The notes beneath the pieces were generated by a model. It did no database searches. It was given only the letters and a program-made list of their open reading frames with translations, and was not told the origin of the DNA. From NCBI RefSeq assembly GCF_001610895.1, contig NZ_CP011273.1:2480001-2544000 (forward strand): DNA of 64,000 nucleotides, in the 5' to 3' direction. A program made the position numbers and the translations under genes. Position 1 is the first letter of the stretch, and every line of letters starts with the position of its first letter. Below are positions 44,969 to 55,195 of this stretch, piece after piece. The stretch is from Planctomyces sp. SH-PL62 (GTDB lineage: Bacteria > Planctomycetota > Planctomycetia > Isosphaerales > Isosphaeraceae).

Positions 44969-45826
44969 CTATTTCCAGGAGACGACCCGCGCCGCGCGGG
45001 TCTTCAGCGAGTAGTAGGCGAGGAACGAGAGCCATCGCAGCCGCGGCGGGACCCCGCGGAGGACGGTCGCCTCCAGGACTTCCTGCCACATCGGCCGCTT
45101 CCATTGGGGGTGCGAGATGACGGAGAACGGCAGCCATCCCGCCTGGCGGACTTCCAACCCCGTCGTGGTGACGGCCTTCGACGCCAGGATCTCCGAGATC
45201 ACCGCCCGCGAGTACTCGACCGCCGTGGCCTCGAAGCCGTCGATCCGCTCCAGCACCTCGCGACGGGCCGCGAAGATGAGCGACTGCAGGTGCCGGCCGT
45301 CCCGGCCAAGGTCGATCCCGCGCTCCCGGGCCGTTTTCGTCAGCATCTCGTACCGGGCGGCCGGCACGGTGTACCGGGGATAATCGAACAGCCGCTTCAG
45401 GCCCTTCGATTCCCCCCTCAGCCTCGTCCAGGACGCCTTGCTCCCGAGCGATTCCCCCACCAGGCCGACTCCCGGGGCCGACGCCGCGTCCCGGAACCGC
45501 TTCATCCAGTCGCGCCGCAGGAGGATGCACTCTTCCTGGAGGAAGAGGTAGAACTCGAACGGCTCGCCCATCCGCCAGCCGTGGTCCCAGGCGCCGATGT
45601 TGTACCCGAGGTTCGGGCGATGGAAGACCTCGACGTGCGCATGCCGCTCGGGGAGCGACAACGGGATCGGGCGGGCCTGATTGACCACCACTCGCGTGTG
45701 GAACGGGACGCCCGCCGGGATCTCCAACGTCTGATCGAGCAGCGCGACGAGTTGATCGGTCGGCCAGGCGTTGTAGTGCGAGATGACGAGGCAACATTCC
45801 GATTCGGACGCGGAAGCGTCGGCCAC
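44969..45826 (-). CDS. GT2-like glycosyltransferase
   Basis: 285 residues from a GTG at 45826 with GGGGGA 8 bases upstream; a TTG two codons earlier is poorly placed. The N-terminal nucleotide-sugar region contains CCLVISHYNAWPTDQLVALL, and a later NLGYNIGAWDHGWRMGEPFE with FYLFLQEECILLRRDW is a GT-A-like Asp/Glu-rich region. A C-terminal helical part has LSFLAYYSLKTRAARV. I assign it only loosely to GT2-type transferases because the classical DxD is not obvious. It is divergent from the GH5-like gene and 220 bases from comB. Confidence 0.5.
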   Translation of the reverse strand: MADASASESECCLVISHYNAWPTDQLVALLDQTLEIPAGVPFHTRVVVNQARPIPLSLPERHAHVEVFHRPNLGYNIGAWDHGWRMGEPFEFYLFLQEECILLRRDWMKRFRDAASAPGVGLVGESLGSKASWTRLRGESKGLKRLFDYPRYTVPAARYEMLTKTARERGIDLGRDGRHLQSLIFAARREVLERIDGFEATAVEYSRAVISEILASKAVTTTGLEVRQAGWLPFSVISHPQWKRPMWQEVLEATVLRGVPPRLRWLSFLAYYSLKTRAARVVSWK

Positions 45827-46370
45827 TTTCAAAATCCCCCTGCACCCCGAGAATCCCCGTCGCCCGCGCGGGACGCGCGCCCCCTCTCGATATCGACACG
45901 ACGGCGACCGCCCAAGCTTCGTGACGGCCGACGGTCGAGATTATCAGGCCGCGCCGCGTCTCATCAACGCGAACCGCCAAATTGGGGCTCGCCCCGGATC
46001 CCGGAAGTTCTCCCGGGAAGCCTGGGGACCGGGACGAGGGATGGTCCCGGATTCCCAGGTATTCGACGTCCGGGCGAGCCGTTCGGACCACGGGGACGAT
46101 CGGATTTTCCGGTCGTTCCCATGCCGAACGAAGTCGGCGGCGACAACGGCGCGTGGTGGACTAGGCTTCATAAGACTCGACCGCTCCGCCGTGGCGCCGT
46201 GGATTCCGCACCTTCGCATCGCTGGTCGCGGGGGGAGGGCCGACGATGGCGGTCCTTGCGCGGTCGGCTTTCGGGTGGGCGTGAGGATCGGTTACGATGC
46301 GCGAGGGGTCGGGCGGCCGTCGGGGGCCGCGAATACGCCGCGCGGGGGCCGTACGGGGAGTTGGAGCATC
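45827..46370. other. 544-base divergent intergenic region
   Basis: No convincing gene. It lies between the GT2-like gene (minus) and GH5-like gene (plus) and must hold both promoters. I find no repeat or clear operator in it. Open frames here are fragments with compositional bias only. Confidence 0.45.
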
Positions 46371-49058
46371 ATGAAATCACGCCTGTTCTACGTCGTCTCG
46401 CCGATCGCGGCGGCGGTCCTGGCCTGGTCGTTGCATTACGTCGCGGCGACGGCGGACGCGCGGGCTTCGGCGGCTTCGACCCGCTCGGGAGAGGCCCAGG
46501 CGGCGCCGGAGCGCGGGCCGATCCCCGTGATCGAGGCGAGTGACTGGACGTGGATGATCCTCCCCAGCGGGGCGGTGCGGGTGCTTTGCAAGGGGTCGGT
46601 GGTCCTGGAATCGAGCCACGTCTACTGGGGCCCGAAGTGGGCGTGGACGAACCCGTCGCAGGTCGAATATCGGCCGACGTCCGGCGGCGGCGCGACGCTC
46701 TCGGCGAGGATCGAGAAGCTCAAGACGGATCTCGCCGCCGTTTATCGCCCGCTCGCCCCCAACGTCCTGGAGATGGAATACCGGCTGAAATCGGCCGAGG
46801 CGATGCCTGAAGCGATCGGCGGTGGCCTGCAATGGTCGACCAAGCTGAAATCGACGGTCCTGGGGGGCGCGGCGCCGCCGGCGAAGATCCTGCCGGGCGC
46901 GACCGGCTGGACGTGGGAGCCGGCGCCGGGCTTCCCCATCGCTTTGAAGGTGGCTCCCTCGGCGGCCAAGGTCTACGCCGAGAACGGCGTGCGGGTCTTC
47001 TTCATGTCCGATCGGGTGGAGCCGGGCGAGAAGACGTACCGGATGACCCTGACGCTTCCCGAAGGGGCGACCCGCACGCCGACCCCCGCCGAGCGCTACG
47101 CCCCGGCGACGCCCGAGACGTGGTTCCCGGGGGCGGTGGCCTGGGACGCCAGCCCGGTGGACCTGCGGTTCCTGAACGCCGACGACCGACCGGCCGGACG
47201 GCGGGGATTCATCAAGGCGGACGGCGACCGACTGGTCCGCGGCGACGGCTCCCCGGTGCGCTTCTGGGGGGGCAACATCGCGGCCTACACCTTGTTCGAG
47301 ACCCCTCCCGAACTCGCGAAAGCCCAGGCGAAACGGATGGCGCAACTGGGCTACAACCTGATGCGCATCCATCACCACGACTCCCCGTGGGTCTCCCCGA
47401 ACGTCTTCGGGACGAAGCCCAAAACCACCCGCCGGCTCGACCCGGTGTCGCTTGAGAAGATCGATTGGTGGATCAAGTGTTTGAAGGATGAAGGAATCTA
47501 CGTCTGGATGGACCTGCACGTGGGCCGCGCCTTCCTGGACGACGACGGCCTGACCGAGGGCCAGTCCGAGGTCAACGCCGCGAAGCGGCTGGCGGCCGGC
47601 TTCTCGTATTACAACACCGACGTCCAGCGGCTCATGCGCGAGTTCCAGAAGCAATACCTGGACCACGTCAACCCGCACACCGGCCTGGCGTACAAGGACG
47701 ACCCGGCGGTGGCCGCGGTCCTCATCACCAATGAGAACGACCTGGGGAACCACTTCGGCCACATGTTCCTGCCGAACCAGAAGCGGCCGTACCACAACGC
47801 CCTGTTCACCCGCGACTCCCAGGCGTTCGCCGCCGAGCACGGCCTCTCCGCCGACAAGGTGGGCCAGACCTGGGTGCCGGGGCCGAGCAAGATCTACCTC
47901 AACGCCGTCGAGCACCGGTTCAACGAGCTGTTCCTGGGCGACGTCCGCCGCGGGGGGTTCCGGGGGCTGATCGCCACCACCAACTACTGGGGCGACTCGC
48001 CCCTCTGGAACCTCCCTTCGCTCAGCGACGGCGACGTCATCGACGTCCACTCCTACGGCAAGGCCGAGGCCCTGGACGCCGACCCACGCTACGAGGCGAA
48101 CTTCATCCCCTGGATCGGCGCGGCGCAGCTGGCGGGCAAGCCGCTGACCGTCACCGAATGGAACGTCCCCTATCCGGCCGAGGACCGCTTCACCGCGCCG
48201 CTCTACGTGGCCGCCGCGTCGGCCCTGCAAGGCTGGGACGCCCCCATGATCTACAACTACTCGCAGGAGGTGCTCCCGCGGCCCAAGAAGCCCTCGACCT
48301 GGTCGACGTACGCCGACCCGGCGCTCACGGGGATGATGCCCGCCGCCGCGCTGCTCTACCGCAAAGGCCACGTCGCGCCGGCCGCGAAGTCCTACCACCT
48401 CGCGCTCTCGCCGGAGCAGCTCTACGGCCGCCGACTGAGCCCGGAGACCTCGGCGACCATCCGCACCCTGGTCGAGCAGAGCCGGCTGACGATCGGCCTG
48501 CCCGAGACTCGCGAACTCCCCTGGCTGAAGCCGGCCCCCGCCCCCGAAGGGGCGATCGTCCTGGACGACCCCGACCGCGACATGATCCCCGAGGGCCAGT
48601 CGTTCGTGAAGTCGGACACCGGCCAGGTCACCCGCGACTGGAAGCGGGGCGTGCAGGTGATCGACTCCCCGAAGTCCCAGGCGGCCTCGGGCTGGATCGG
48701 CGGCGAGGCCGTCGCCACGGCCGACGCGAGCTTCGCGATCGAGACCAGGAAGGCCGTCGTCGCCCTCACCAGCGTGGACGACGAGCCGCTGGCGAAGTCC
48801 CGCTTCATCCTGATCACCGCCATGGCCCGCGCAACGGCCGACCCGAAGAAACGGGCCGCGTACGTCTCCGAGCCGGTCGTCGGGACGGTCGTCCTGAGGA
48901 CCGAGGCGACGGACCTGGAACTGCTGGCCCTGGCCGCCGACGGCCGGATCGCCGCCCGTTCCCGGCCCGAGCCGGTCGACGGCGGCCTCCGCATCAAGCT
49001 CCCCGTCGCCGGCGGCACCCACTGGTACGTCCTGAAGTCCCGCGCCCCGTCGCCGTGA
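46371..49058 (+). CDS. Secreted GH5-like (clan GH-A) glycoside hydrolase
   Basis: 895 residues from the ATG at 46371, GGAG a few bases upstream. Signal peptide or anchor at about 5-28. An N-terminal beta domain (about 50-290) precedes the TIM barrel, which shows [32 protein letters not shown] with the acid/base Glu455, and [11 protein letters not shown] with the nucleophile Glu596, as in clan GH-A. A further beta domain (about 690-890) follows. It is probably a secreted endo-glycosidase acting on a beta-glucan or mannan; the specificity is not determined. It stands alone, divergent from a glycosyltransferase, with the catalase gene 129 bases downstream. Confidence 0.8.
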   Translation: MKSRLFYVVSPIAAAVLAWSLHYVAATADARASAASTRSGEAQAAPERGPIPVIEASDWTWMILPSGAVRVLCKGSVVLESSHVYWGPKWAWTNPSQVEYRPTSGGGATLSARIEKLKTDLAAVYRPLAPNVLEMEYRLKSAEAMPEAIGGGLQWSTKLKSTVLGGAAPPAKILPGATGWTWEPAPGFPIALKVAPSAAKVYAENGVRVFFMSDRVEPGEKTYRMTLTLPEGATRTPTPAERYAPATPETWFPGAVAWDASPVDLRFLNADDRPAGRRGFIKADGDRLVRGDGSPVRFWGGNIAAYTLFETPPELAKAQAKRMAQLGYNLMRIHHHDSPWVSPNVFGTKPKTTRRLDPVSLEKIDWWIKCLKDEGIYVWMDLHVGRAFLDDDGLTEGQSEVNAAKRLAAGFSYYNTDVQRLMREFQKQYLDHVNPHTGLAYKDDPAVAAVLITNENDLGNHFGHMFLPNQKRPYHNALFTRDSQAFAAEHGLSADKVGQTWVPGPSKIYLNAVEHRFNELFLGDVRRGGFRGLIATTNYWGDSPLWNLPSLSDGDVIDVHSYGKAEALDADPRYEANFIPWIGAAQLAGKPLTVTEWNVPYPAEDRFTAPLYVAAASALQGWDAPMIYNYSQEVLPRPKKPSTWSTYADPALTGMMPAAALLYRKGHVAPAAKSYHLALSPEQLYGRRLSPETSATIRTLVEQSRLTIGLPETRELPWLKPAPAPEGAIVLDDPDRDMIPEGQSFVKSDTGQVTRDWKRGVQVIDSPKSQAASGWIGGEAVATADASFAIETRKAVVALTSVDDEPLAKSRFILITAMARATADPKKRAAYVSEPVVGTVVLRTEATDLELLALAADGRIAARSRPEPVDGGLRIKLPVAGGTHWYVLKSRAPSP

Positions 49059-49187
49059 CGACCTTCCGACCCGAGCGTCGAGCCCGGCCCGCTCGCGCCC
49101 CGGTCGGGGCGGTACGCCTTTTGCCTCCGAGAAACGGGATTGTGGACGCTTGAACGCATTCCTTTCCCAGACGACCGAGGCAACCTC

Positions 49188-51296
49188 ATGGCCGAGCAGG
49201 CTGACGACAAGGCGCGCAAGGCCGCGCGTTACGGCGAGGCGGATGTGAACGTCGGCGCCGGGGGGGAGACGCACCAGGTCGCCGGGGGCGACCTCCCGGC
49301 GATGACCACGCAGCAGGGCATCCCCGTCTCCGACGACCAGAACTCGCTCCGGGCCGGTGCCCGCGGGCCGACGCTCCTGGAGGACTTCCACTTCCGCGAG
49401 AAGCTCTTCCACTTCGACCACGAACGCATCCCGGAGCGCGTCGTCCACGCCCGTGGCTTCGGCGCCCACGGCTACTTCGAGAACTACGGACCGCTGGCGG
49501 ACCTCACCCGGGCCGACCTCTTCCAGCGCAAGGGCGAGAAGACGCCGGCCTTCGTCCGGTTCTCCACCGTCGCCGGCAACAAGGGGTCGTTCGACCTGGC
49601 GCGCGACGTCCGGGGCTTCGCCGTGAAGCTCTACACCAAGGAGGGGAACTGGGACCTGGTCGGCAACAACATCCCGGTCTTCTTCATCCAGGATGCGATG
49701 AAGTTCCCGGACATGGTCCACGCCGTCAAGCAGGAGCCCGACCGGGGCTTCCCCCAGGCCCAGAGCGCCCACGACAACTTCTGGGACTTCGTCTCGCTCT
49801 CCCCCGAGAGCATGCACATGATCATGTGGATCATGTCGGACCGGGCCATCCCGCGGTCGTTCCGGTTCATGGAAGGCTTCGGCGTCCACACGTTCCGCAT
49901 GGTCGACGCCGCCGGGAAGTCGACGTTCGTCAAATTCCACTGGAAGCCCAAGCAGGGCCTGCAGTCGGTGGTCTGGAACGAGGCGGTGAAGATCAACGGC
50001 GCCGACCCGGACTTCCACCGCCGCGACCTCTGGGACGCCATCCACGCCGGCGACTTCCCCGAGTGGGAGTTGGGGCTCCAGGTCTTCGACGAGGCCTTCG
50101 CCGAGAAGTTCGCCTTCGACGTGCTCGACGCGACCAAGATCATCCCCGAGGAGGAACTGCCGATCCGCCCGGTGGGCAAGCTGGTTCTCGACCGCTGCGT
50201 CGACAACTTCTTCGCCGAGACCGAGCAGGTCGCCTTCTGCACCCAGAACGTCGTCCCGGGGATCGACTTCAGCGACGACCCGCTCCTCCAGGGCCGGAAC
50301 TTCTCGTACCTGGACACCCAGCTCAAGCGGCTGGGGAGCCCGAACTTCACCCACATCCCGATCAACGCCCCCAAGTGCCCGTTCGCGCACTTCCAGCAGG
50401 ACGGCCACATGGCCATGCACAACCCCAAGGGGAGGGTGAACTACGAGCCCAACTCGTGGGGCGTCGGCCCGCGCGAGAGCCCCGACAAGGGCTTCCACAG
50501 CTTCCCCGCGCCCGTGGAAGGCCCCAAGCTGCGGGTCCGCTCGGAGACGTTCGCCGACCACTACAGCCAGGGCCGGCAGTTCTACATCAGCCAGACCGAG
50601 ATCGAGCGGACGCACATCGCCAACGCGCTGACGTTCGAGCTAAGCAAGGTGGAGACGCCGGCGATCCGCTCGCGGGTCGTCTCGCATCTGCTGAACATCG
50701 ACCAGGCGCTGGCCGAGACGGTGGCCAAGCAGCTCCGCCTGAAGGAGATGCCCAAGGCGGCCGACGCGGCCAAACCGACGCGGCAGGACCTGAAGCCCTC
50801 GCCGGCCCTGAGCATCGTGCTCAACGGCCCCAAGAGCTTCGCCGGCCGCAAGGTGGGCGCGCTGGTGACCGACGGCGTCGACGCCGGCCTGCTCGACGCG
50901 TTGGCGAATGCGCTGAAGGCCGAGGGGGCGACGCTCAAGCTGATCGCGCCCGAGGTCGGCGGCGTCAAGGACTCGGCCGGCGCCTGGCGGGACGCGCACG
51001 AGAAGCTGGAGGGGGGGCCCTCGGTCCTCTTCGACGCCGTGGCGATCCTCCCCTCGAAAGAGGGGGCGGAGCTGCTGATCACGCTCCCCTCGGCCCGCGA
51101 CTTCGTCGCCGACGCCGTCGCCCACCGGAAGTTCGTGGCCTACGTCGCCGACGCCATGCCGCTGTTCGAGAAGGCGGGGGTCGCCGGGAACCTCGACGAG
51201 GGTGTCATCCCCTTGAAGGCCGCCGACGACGCCAAGAAGTTCGTCGAGGCCTGCCGCAAGCTCCGGTTCTGGGACCGCGCGGGGGCCGAGCGCTGA
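49188..51296 (+). CDS. katE: Large-subunit (clade 2) catalase
   Basis: 702 residues from the ATG at 49188 after CGAGGCAAC. The large size and C-terminal flavodoxin-like extension are the clade 2 (HPII) pattern. Heme catalase features: [20 protein letters not shown] with catalytic His87, [11 protein letters not shown] with the Asn-equivalent region, [20 protein letters not shown] with the proximal Tyr374, and [20 protein letters not shown]. The C-terminal domain from about residue 555 ([20 protein letters not shown]) is the HPII-type lobe. It removes H2O2 in the cytoplasm, likely inducible in stationary phase or oxidative stress. An in-frame ATG at 49140 gives 16 extra residues. Confidence 0.95.
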   Translation: MAEQADDKARKAARYGEADVNVGAGGETHQVAGGDLPAMTTQQGIPVSDDQNSLRAGARGPTLLEDFHFREKLFHFDHERIPERVVHARGFGAHGYFENYGPLADLTRADLFQRKGEKTPAFVRFSTVAGNKGSFDLARDVRGFAVKLYTKEGNWDLVGNNIPVFFIQDAMKFPDMVHAVKQEPDRGFPQAQSAHDNFWDFVSLSPESMHMIMWIMSDRAIPRSFRFMEGFGVHTFRMVDAAGKSTFVKFHWKPKQGLQSVVWNEAVKINGADPDFHRRDLWDAIHAGDFPEWELGLQVFDEAFAEKFAFDVLDATKIIPEEELPIRPVGKLVLDRCVDNFFAETEQVAFCTQNVVPGIDFSDDPLLQGRNFSYLDTQLKRLGSPNFTHIPINAPKCPFAHFQQDGHMAMHNPKGRVNYEPNSWGVGPRESPDKGFHSFPAPVEGPKLRVRSETFADHYSQGRQFYISQTEIERTHIANALTFELSKVETPAIRSRVVSHLLNIDQALAETVAKQLRLKEMPKAADAAKPTRQDLKPSPALSIVLNGPKSFAGRKVGALVTDGVDAGLLDALANALKAEGATLKLIAPEVGGVKDSAGAWRDAHEKLEGGPSVLFDAVAILPSKEGAELLITLPSARDFVADAVAHRKFVAYVADAMPLFEKAGVAGNLDEGVIPLKAADDAKKFVEACRKLRFWDRAGAER

Positions 51297-51373
51297 GCCC
51301 GCCGACGGTCGTCGATTCCCGAGGGGGCGTCTCCCGCCCTCTCGGCCCGGCCCTCTGTGAAGGATGATCCACG

Positions 51374-51826
51374 ATGCCACCCAGTCGACGATCCCTCCTC
51401 TCCGCGTTCGGGGCTGCTCTCCCCTTCGGATTCGGCCTGGGCCTGGGCGCGGGCGTCCGCGCCGGAGCCGAGGCTGCGGCCGATCCCACCCCGTCGCTCC
51501 GGTTCCGACCATTCGAGGATTCGGTGCGCGAGGCCTTCGCGGGCCTCGGCGCGTCCCCGACGTCCCCCTGCCGCCGGCTCGAACTCGGCGATTCGGACGA
51601 GGTCCGGGCGGGCCTCCAGGGCTGCTGCAACGACCGGCCGTTCGCCGGCTTCCCCGCCGGCCGCCTGCGGATCGTCCGCAGCGGCTTCGGGCCGGGGCCG
51701 CGGCGCGGCGGGCTCCGGCTCTACGTCGCCACCGTCGACGTAGTCCTGACCGCCGGCCCCTCGGCCGACCCACCCGGCCGCCCGCTCGATTTCGCCGCCT
51801 TGCCCCCCGCGCCGACGTTCGCCTGA
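51374..51826 (+). CDS. Secreted protein with twin-arginine-like signal, unknown
   Basis: 150 residues. The start MPPSRRSLLSAFGAALPFGF has a twin Arg followed by a hydrophobic part, suggesting Tat or Sec export. The rest is Pro/Arg/Gly-rich, with cysteines in PTSPCRRLELGDSDEV and GLQGCCNDRPFAGFP and a beta-like end LRLYVATVDVVLTAGP. No domain recognised. It lies 77 bases after the catalase stop on the same strand; an association with oxidative stress is only positional. Confidence 0.5.
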   Translation: MPPSRRSLLSAFGAALPFGFGLGLGAGVRAGAEAAADPTPSLRFRPFEDSVREAFAGLGASPTSPCRRLELGDSDEVRAGLQGCCNDRPFAGFPAGRLRIVRSGFGPGPRRGGLRLYVATVDVVLTAGPSADPPGRPLDFAALPPAPTFA

Positions 51827-51888
51827 ACGTCGATGGGTCGGGGGGGCGTCCCCTCGGCCCTTCCCCGACTTTCCATGGAGAAATGCTG

Positions 51889-52149
51889 ATGACCGAAGCC
51901 GTCTTCGAAGGCGTGGGCGTCCGCCCTCGCGAGCATGAGGAGGGTCTGACGACCAAGGTGATCGAGCAGTACACGAGCCAGATCCCCTCGGGATTCTACC
52001 TCGGGATGGCCTTCGGCGCGGTCGGGGCCTCGCTCGGGCTCCGGCTGGCCGGGCGCGACCGGGACTCGCAGTTCGTCGGCCAGTGGGTGGCCCCGTTCCT
52101 GATCATGGGGCTCTACAACAAGATCGTGAAGCTCCACGGATCGGACTGA
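51889..52149 (+). CDS. Small membrane protein, conserved-looking
   Basis: 86 residues from the ATG at 51889, the second of two close ATGs; GGAG upstream is better spaced for it. The start MTEAVFEGVGVRPREHEEGL leads to LTTKVIEQYTSQIPSGFYLG, MAFGAVGASLGLRLAGRDRD and QWVAPFLIMGLYNKIVKLHG, giving two hydrophobic segments. The well-ordered composition suggests a real conserved gene. Function unknown; probably a small integral membrane protein. Confidence 0.6.
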   Translation: MTEAVFEGVGVRPREHEEGLTTKVIEQYTSQIPSGFYLGMAFGAVGASLGLRLAGRDRDSQFVGQWVAPFLIMGLYNKIVKLHGSD

Positions 52150-52176
52150 CCCGGCCGGACCGGGTCGGCCTTGACT

Positions 52177-52881
52177 TCAACGGCCGGCCTCGGGGGTCGT
52201 CCGCGCCGCCTCCTCGTCGCCGCGATGGGCGAGCCGGCCCGGCGCGGCGACGGGCTTGGCCGCCGGCTTGCGGGCGACTTCCCGGAGCCGCTCGGGCGCG
52301 CGCCGACGCCAGAGCGAGCGATAATGCTCGCCGATCAACTGGAACCCGACCCGGCTCCAGACGTTGGGAAACGCGCCCATGCGCCAGTGGGCCTCGATCT
52401 TGAAATGGACCCGGCCGGTTTCATGGTCCTTGGTCATGAGGAACCATTCGAATCCCCTCTCGACGTGGCCTTCGAGGGTGTCGTACCGGAACCCGAAATA
52501 GCTGAACCGGTCGGTCGTCTCGTCGCGCACGCTGTGGACGCGGACGCCGCAGAGGAACCGGAGCCCCAGGACCTTCAGCTCCAGCAGCATGTCGCGGCCC
52601 GGGGGGGGCGTGTCGGGGTCGAAGTGGCCCACGACGATGCTCGGATCGGAGAAGTCGTAATTGATGATCGCCTGCCGGGCGCGGGCGAAGACCCCGTCGG
52701 GGATCGGCGGGCCGGGGGGCTCGACGCCGATCTCGTCTTCGCCGCCGTCGACGGTCCAGCCGTTCTCCGCGACCATCTCATCGATGGGCGTATCGAAGTT
52801 GACCGCGCGGTCCTTGAGCGCCTCCAGGTAGCCGCGCATCTCGGATTCGCTCCATCCCCTGCCGATCCGGAACAGGGCCAT
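52177..52881 (-). CDS. DUF1990 family protein
   Basis: 234 residues from the ATG at 52881. Family features: IINYDFSDPSIVVGHFDPDT, GRDMLLELKVLGLRFLCGVR, SYFGFRYDTLEGHVERGFEW and FLMTKDHETGRVHFKIEAHW. The N-terminal SESEMRGYLEALKDRAVNFD and charged end are extra. DUF1990 proteins are a widespread family, predicted to have a beta fold, with no demonstrated reaction. Another DUF1990-like gene precedes it by 4 bases, so the pair likely work together. The C-terminal 40 residues (KPAAKPVAAPGRLAHRGDEE and after) are low complexity. Confidence 0.85.
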   Translation of the reverse strand: MALFRIGRGWSESEMRGYLEALKDRAVNFDTPIDEMVAENGWTVDGGEDEIGVEPPGPPIPDGVFARARQAIINYDFSDPSIVVGHFDPDTPPPGRDMLLELKVLGLRFLCGVRVHSVRDETTDRFSYFGFRYDTLEGHVERGFEWFLMTKDHETGRVHFKIEAHWRMGAFPNVWSRVGFQLIGEHYRSLWRRRAPERLREVARKPAAKPVAAPGRLAHRGDEEAARTTPEAGR

Positions 52882-52885
52882 GCGG

Positions 52886-53488
52886 TCAGCCCTCGTCGTC
52901 GAAGGTGGAGCGCTCGGGCCCCTCGCCGTCGTGCGGGGTCATCGGCACCGTGGAGGTTCGCACGCGGACGGGCCCGGACAGGCGGCCTCCGCAGGTCTCG
53001 GCGAGTCGACCGATGAATCGGATCCAGCAACGGGCCTGCATCGTCCGTCCCAGCACCAGGAAGCCGAGGTAGTGGAGCAGCCCGCCGGACCGGGCGCGGC
53101 TGCGGATGTGGAAGGTCAGCCGTCCCTGGTCGTCACGCCCCGCCTTGAAGCTGATCCGACCGGCCTCCGGATGGCCGCAAAGGGTGCGGAGCGTGAGGAC
53201 GAGGTCGTCCGCCTGGACGACGCGGACGCGACAGGGCATCACCCCACCGATCCGGATGGACATCTCATCGCCGATCCGCAAGGGGCCGGAGCCTGCGGAC
53301 CGCTCGAACGCGGCGGTCTCGCGCGGGCCGAATTCCACGAAACGCTCGCGGAGGAGCCGTGCGAGGTCCTCCGGAGAACAGGGCCCGGACTCGATCACCG
53401 CGACGTAATCGCGCTGGAGCAGCGGGCCGGCCCCGGCCGCCGCATAGATGACATCCCGGAATTCCGACGCGATCGAGGTTCCGCTCAT
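52886..53488 (-). CDS. DUF1990-like protein, divergent partner
   Basis: 200 residues from the ATG at 53488. The middle GPLRIGDEMSIRIGGVMPCR, VRVVQADDLVLTLRTLCGHP and EAGRISFKAGRDDQGRLTFH resemble DUF1990 in order and spacing, but the typical INYDFSDP segment is absent, so this is a diverged relative. It ends in an acidic tail (HDGEGPERSTFDDEG). The stop lies 4 bases before the next DUF1990 start. Function unknown. Confidence 0.6.
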   Translation of the reverse strand: MSGTSIASEFRDVIYAAAGAGPLLQRDYVAVIESGPCSPEDLARLLRERFVEFGPRETAAFERSAGSGPLRIGDEMSIRIGGVMPCRVRVVQADDLVLTLRTLCGHPEAGRISFKAGRDDQGRLTFHIRSRARSGGLLHYLGFLVLGRTMQARCWIRFIGRLAETCGGRLSGPVRVRTSTVPMTPHDGEGPERSTFDDEG

Positions 53489-53542
53489 CGTGGCTCGCCC
53501 AGGAGACGCAAGGGGGTCAACGCCGGTCCTGGAAAAGCAAAG

Positions 53543-53560
53543 GACGGGCCGAAGCCCGTC
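53543..53560 (-). terminator. Intrinsic terminator of the second PEP-CTERM gene
   Basis: On the minus strand, GACGGGC-TTCG-GCCCGTC forms a 7-bp stem with a stable UUCG-type tetraloop, followed by CCTTTGCTTTTCC. It lies 77 bases beyond the PEP-CTERM gene stop codon at 53637. Confidence 0.6.
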
Positions 53561-53636
53561 GATCACCGGCCGAAAATTCGAGGAGGGGCGGAGGCCGAGG
53601 AGGGACGGCCCCACGTCCAGGATCGCCGCTCCTACT

Positions 53637-54335
53637 TCACCCGGCCCGGCGGCGGGCGACGACCGCGACGCCCACGAGGCCCAGGCCCATCAAGGCGACG
53701 GAAGCCGGCTCGGGCACGGCGCCGGGGCCCACGGAGGTCCCCAGAGTCCCGGGGACCTTGTCGCTGAGGTTGCCGTTCAGGCCCCGGAACCGCACGGCGA
53801 AGAACTCGCCGCCGGTGCTCAGGGCGTTCACGAAGTCCGAGGTCGTCAGGCTGCCCACGCCGGTCCCGCCGACCGAGAGGACGAAGGTGGCGACGCCGCC
53901 GATCCCCAGGCCGTTGGACGGCGCGCCTCCCCCCTCGAAGACGTTGTTCTGGTTCGCCGTCGTCAACCCGACGCCGAAGTCGAACCCGCCGAACGGCTGG
54001 GCGTTGACCTGGTTGTTCGTGAAGTAGAAGTCGGTCATGCCGGGGAGGGAGGAGCTGACGAGGCTGGCGCTCGTGATCGCGCCCGGGTTGTTGAAGACGA
54101 ACGCGGTGAGGTAGCCGCCGACGGACGCGGGCGTCAAGTTGCTCACGACGAAGGTCAGCGAGGCCTTGTTGGCACTGACGGTCGCGACCTCAAGGTCGAC
54201 GGAGTAGTTGGACCCCGTGTTGCTCGAACTGGCGGACGGATCGCCGACGATCAGGGCGGCGGGGCAGCGACCGGCGGTCGCACCCATCAAGCAGACCGCG
54301 AGACAGGCGGCGGGCAGGGAAAAAGGCCTGGGCAT
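53637..54335 (-). CDS. PEP-CTERM sorting domain protein
   Basis: 232 residues from the ATG at 54335 (AAGGAAT upstream). Signal peptide: FSLPAACLAVCLMGATAG. The mature part is Ser/Thr/Asn/Gly-rich beta structure, for example SSSNTGSNYSVDLEVATVSA and TSDFVNALSTGGEFFAVRFR, in the cohesin-like PEP-CTERM style. C-terminal sorting signal: VPEPASVALMGLGLVGVAVV followed by ARRRAG. Export by exosortase is the known mechanism; exosortase not in window. A different terminator hairpin closes it. It shares the sorting pattern with the gene at 10367 but has an unrelated body. Confidence 0.87.
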   Translation of the reverse strand: MPRPFSLPAACLAVCLMGATAGRCPAALIVGDPSASSSNTGSNYSVDLEVATVSANKASLTFVVSNLTPASVGGYLTAFVFNNPGAITSASLVSSSLPGMTDFYFTNNQVNAQPFGGFDFGVGLTTANQNNVFEGGGAPSNGLGIGGVATFVLSVGGTGVGSLTTSDFVNALSTGGEFFAVRFRGLNGNLSDKVPGTLGTSVGPGAVPEPASVALMGLGLVGVAVVARRRAG

Positions 54336-54632
54336 CGAGATTCCTTCGTCGCTTCGAGAAGACTCCTCACGCGGCGGAGCAGGCCGTGACGCTTCGTCGT
54401 CATGGAATCCTTACGCCCTTCAACCCGGAAGGGACCGCGACGGCCGCACGAATGCGTGCAAGGCGAGAATCCTGGTGATCCGGCGAAACACTCGTTGCGT
54501 CCCGCCCACAGCCGAGGCCCGACGACGTGCGACGGAAGCGTCGCCCGGCCCGACCTCGCCCGGCTCGCGAGCAAAGCCGGATCTCCCGGCCGGGGAGCCG
54601 AGCCGTTCTGGCTCGACGGCCGGGGTCGGGGG

Positions 54633-54836
54633 TCAGGCCGTCGGCCCCGGGGGAGAGGAGGGCGGGTTCGTCGGCGAAGGGGAGGGGGAGCCGGGGGACG
54701 GCTCGGGATGGCTCGGGAACGGCGAGCGTGGCGGCTCGGGCCTGGGGATGGTCGGGAAATCCGGCGGCAGGGCGGGGGCCGGTCGGGGAGGGTCGGGCGT
54801 CGGGATCGCGTCCGGCACGGGCGCATCGGGCGTCAT
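54633..54836 (-). CDS. Small proline-rich protein
   Basis: 67 residues from the ATG at 54836 with AGGAG 7 bases upstream. The composition is dominated by Pro with Ser, Asp, Ala (for example MTPDAPVPDAIPTPDPPRPA and SPFPSHPEPSPGSPSPSPT). No domain can be seen. The good ribosome site and length favour a real gene; low-complexity coding makes it uncertain. It follows the DUF2171 gene by 74 bases on the same strand. Confidence 0.5.
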   Translation of the reverse strand: MTPDAPVPDAIPTPDPPRPAPALPPDFPTIPRPEPPRSPFPSHPEPSPGSPSPSPTNPPSSPPGPTA

Positions 54837-54910
54837 GGCGACTCCTGCTGGGAAGGGGCGCGATGCGAGGGCCGGGGAGCCTCCCCCGGCCCGATCGCGA
54901 AGCGCGACGC

Positions 54911-55195
54911 TCAGGCCGGCTGCCACTCGCTCTGCACTTCCTTATGGTTCTTGGTCAGGTGGATGTGGTCGTGAACCTTGGCCACCCAGGAGGTCGGAAT
55001 CCGGTGGTGCTGGCCGTCCGGGCTCTCGCGCTTGGTGAGCTTGATCGTGTCGCCCTCGACGTGGTCGACAAGCCCGACCTTGGTGCCGCACGAGGCGTAG
55101 ACCTCCATGTGCTCGCGGATGTCGGCGACAGAGCCGACGGGTCCGGTGCTCTCGCCCAGGGAAGCGCCCGTCTTGTCGGGATGATCGTGGTTCAT
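54911..55195 (-). CDS. DUF2171 family protein
   Basis: 94 residues from the ATG at 55195, with AAGGAG upstream. DUF2171 features: VADIREHMEVYASCGTKVGL, VDHVEGDTIKLTKRESPDGQ and HHRIPTSWVAKVHDHIHLTK, a beta-barrel family found in many bacteria. Function is not known; such proteins often lie in stress clusters. It has a His/Asp-rich start (MNHDHPDKTGASLGEST). It is divergent from the aldo/keto reductase gene. Confidence 0.85.
   Translation of the reverse strand: MNHDHPDKTGASLGESTGPVGSVADIREHMEVYASCGTKVGLVDHVEGDTIKLTKRESPDGQHHRIPTSWVAKVHDHIHLTKNHKEVQSEWQPA

Noticed and set aside
45944-46219. A small gene in the divergent region before the GH5-like gene
   Set aside because: Short frame, no ribosome site, biased composition.
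49098-49125. Hairpin GCCCC-GGTC-GGGGC after the GH5-like gene as terminator
   Set aside because: Stem is only 5 bp and the T run is displaced, so the evidence is too weak.
46377-50615. A 1412-codon open frame on the minus strand across the GH5-like and catalase genes
   Set aside because: It is the antisense shadow of two strongly supported plus-strand genes; its translation is rich in Arg, Gly, Val and Leu with no domain.
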